Shown here: piece by piece, positions 62,463 to 64,000 of the stretch
Layout of the letters: each line of letters starts with the position of its first letter
How positions within the stretch are numbered: the stretch's first letter is position 1
Assembly: GCA_016191225.1 (NCBI GenBank)
Contig: JACPPC010000013.1
Span: 62,001 to 126,000 of the forward strand
DNA: 64,000 nucleotides
Reading direction: 5' to 3'
Source of the DNA: Gemmatimonadota bacterium
Lineage (GTDB): Bacteria > Gemmatimonadota > Gemmatimonadetes > Gemmatimonadales > Gemmatimonadaceae
Made by a program: the position numbers and the translations under genes
Notes under the pieces: generated by a model
What the model was told of the DNA's origin: nothing
The model's input: the letters and a program-made list of their open reading frames with translations, nothing else
The model's database searches: none

Positions 62463-63288
62463 GGATGCTTCTCGGGACGAATCACGTGGACGCTCTCGGC
62501 GCTGAAGCGGCCGCGCTGCCCGATCCCCTCTCCTCGACCGAGCGACTGCGAGCGGTCTTCCCGCGCACGCATGCGAACTCGCTCGCCACTGTTCGGGTTC
62601 GAGAGAGAGAGAACGGACGCGGCCGGCGGCTGGATGCGCCACGGCTCGCCTGCTCGGCGCTCGCGAGCACCGCGCTGGCGTCGCTCGGGTGGTCCAAGAT
62701 CAAGCACAAGGGCACGTCAATCCGCGGAGCTTTCTTGGGTCCACCGGGCGTGAGTCCGGCGACATGTCTGCGGCCTACGTCGGCCGCGCCATTCAAGGTC
62801 CGTCGGGGGGCGGCGCTCTGCAAGTCCCTCCTGCTCCCTCCTTCGAGGTGTGTCAGCGCGGACCCAGCGCTGGACCAGCTCTCCAGTCGATTTGACGCCG
62901 GAATTACGGGCGCTCTCGGGGCCCAATCGCCCCGCGTAGAGTCGGCGCCTTCGGCATCCGTTTCGGCTCTGCCCACTGAATCACCGAGTCGAGCGTCTCT
63001 ACGTCTTCCGACGCCCGAAGGGTGATCAGTGGCCGGCCCACTCGTTCGTTGCTGTCGCGGTACATGCCGTTTTACACCTCAGATCACCCGCCACCGCAGC
63101 ACCGCGAGCATGTTGTTCGCCGCCTAAGCCACCTCGTGCTCGGTGCTCGTTCGCCACCATTCGATCTCGCCTCTGCGGTCGGCGGGCTGGCCCCTCACGA
63201 GCAGTTCGTGCAGGCGCTGCTCCTGAGTGTGATGCGCTGAAGCGAATTGTCTGTGTTTTTGGATCTTGATATGCCAGCCGTTTGATTG
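62463..63288. other. 826-base region without supported gene upstream of the RT
   Basis: Between the reverse transcriptase and the Fic gene, open frames on both strands have no family features and strongly biased composition. The region contains several short inverted repeats. Position and size would allow a structured non-coding RNA made with the reverse transcriptase, as found beside some other defence RTs, or the remains of a degraded gene. Neither is shown by the sequence. Confidence 0.4.
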
Positions 63289-64000
63289 TCACACCCGCCC
63301 CGGCAGCCCCGTCCCTTCATTGAGGATGGCCACATACCGTTCGTACCCGAACACCCGCCCACGCCGCCGCCCCGTCAGCTCGGTCACCACCCCCGCCCGC
63401 TCCAAGTGCACCAGCGACTTGTTCACCGTCGCCGGGGTGAGCCCGGTCGCCTGGGCGAGCGACGCCGACGTCGCGATCGGCTGCCGCTGCAGCGCCCGAT
63501 GGATCGCCAGCGCGGACCGGGCCGCACGACCCAGGCGTTCGATGCGCGCACCATCCGCCGAGGCCAGCTCGAGCAGCCGCTTGGCCGACGTCGCGGCCGA
63601 CGTCGCGCTCGCGAGCACCGCGTCGGCGAAGAACTCGAGCCACCCCTCCCAGTCGCCATGCTGGCGCACGCCGTTGAGCAGCTCGTAGTACGTCGGCCGG
63701 TGTTCCTTGAAGTGCAGGCTCAGGTACAGCATGGGCTCGCGCAGCAAGCCGTCGTTGGCGAGCTGCAGCGCGATCAGCAGGCGGCCGAGCCGGCCGTTGC
63801 CGTCGAGGAAGGGGTGGATCGTCTCGAATTGCACGTGCGCCAGCGCCGCCTTGGCCAGTGGCGGAGTCGGCTCGGGCCGGTCGTGCAGGAATCGCTCGAA
63901 CTGCGTGAGGCACTCGCCAAGCTCGCTCGACGGCGGCGGCACGAACGCGGCGTTGCCGGGTCGCGATCCGCCGATCCACACCTGGCTGCGACGAAACTCG
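63289..64000 (-). CDS. Fic family protein, 5' end outside the window
   Basis: A partial gene, cut at the right edge; 237 codons visible, continuing in frame through GEFRRSQVWIGGSRPGN-like sequence that precedes the Fic core. The catalytic loop HPFLDGNGRLGR (His in HPF, Asn and Arg) is intact, so the protein should be an AMP- or NMP-transferase. The C-terminal part (about 165-237 of the visible portion) is a winged helix with ATVNKSLVHLERAGVV, the common Fic-DNA-binding architecture. The inhibitory motif would lie upstream and cannot be judged. It may act as a toxin or regulator next to the defence genes. Confidence 0.93.
   Translation of the reverse strand, partial: EFRRSQVWIGGSRPGNAAFVPPPSSELGECLTQFERFLHDRPEPTPPLAKAALAHVQFETIHPFLDGNGRLGRLLIALQLANDGLLREPMLYLSLHFKEHRPTYYELLNGVRQHGDWEGWLEFFADAVLASATSAATSAKRLLELASADGARIERLGRAARSALAIHRALQRQPIATSASLAQATGLTPATVNKSLVHLERAGVVTELTGRRRGRVFGYERYVAILNEGTGLPGRV

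Noticed and set aside
62435-63025. Plus-strand open frame of 196 codons upstream of the RT
   Set aside because: Low-complexity Ala/Ser/Arg-rich translation, no domain, and it overlaps the RT start region; treated as a chance frame.

Overview
The window is chromosomal DNA from a high-GC, Gram-negative-type bacterium. Gemmatimonadota is the most likely phylum, inferred from the mix of a long tricorn-type S41 protease, a MoxR/DUF58/BatA/DUF4159/DUF4175 cluster, many short Sec signal peptides and frequent GTG starts with ATGA/GTGA overlaps. No rRNA, tRNA, integrase, transposase or CRISPR array was seen, so the taxonomy rests on gene content only.

Layout. 0.4-3.4 kb: an alpha/beta hydrolase, L-aspartate oxidase (NadB, first step of quinolinate/NAD synthesis) and a small membrane protein with an HEFGH motif. 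3.5-9.5 kb: a translationally coupled BMP-type nucleoside ABC importer (binding protein, double ATPase, two permeases) followed by an MFS transporter. 9.8-12.4 kb: a PAS hybrid histidine kinase and an ANTAR response regulator. 12.8-14.1 kb: type II NADH dehydrogenase. 14.2-20.5 kb: a secreted protein with an internally duplicated domain, a tricorn-type S41 protease and a HEAT-repeat/cyclophilin fusion. 20.7-35.6 kb: eight co-directional genes (VWA/GATase-like protein, caspase-fold protein, TPR-metalloprotease, DUF4159, MoxR, DUF58, BatA-type VWA, DUF4175), probably a cell-envelope stress or chaperone machine of the Bat/MoxR kind. 35.7-42.3 kb, minus strand: SucA (2-oxoglutarate dehydrogenase E1) coupled to a PIG-L deacetylase-like protein and an iron-type solute-binding lipoprotein.

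From about 42.3 kb the character changes to an accessory/defence island. It holds a NYN nuclease, two antitoxin-like genes without evident toxins, a serine beta-lactamase-fold lipoprotein, and then, all on the minus strand, three anti-phage modules: (i) a tightly coupled DUF2130-SIR2-HerA-KTSC operon, (ii) a Type III-like restriction-modification operon Res-Mod followed by a RelE-like/UvrD helicase fusion, and (iii) a defence-associated reverse transcriptase fused to a nitrilase domain (DRT type 1 / UG1). A Fic protein runs off the right edge. By eye the base composition of the 45.3-50.3 kb and 58.7-63.2 kb blocks is clearly less GC-rich than the left two thirds, consistent with horizontal acquisition.

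The window also carries short dispersed repeats. One family (core TCCTTCGCTGCGCTCAGGA) sits at gene ends and, in two places, inside coding sequence: it supplies stop codons for two genes, the N-terminal codons of the DUF58 gene and an in-frame insert in the PIG-L gene. A second family is rich in CTCCGTG/CACGGAG. An array of twelve 8-bp units lies directly upstream of the moxR start.
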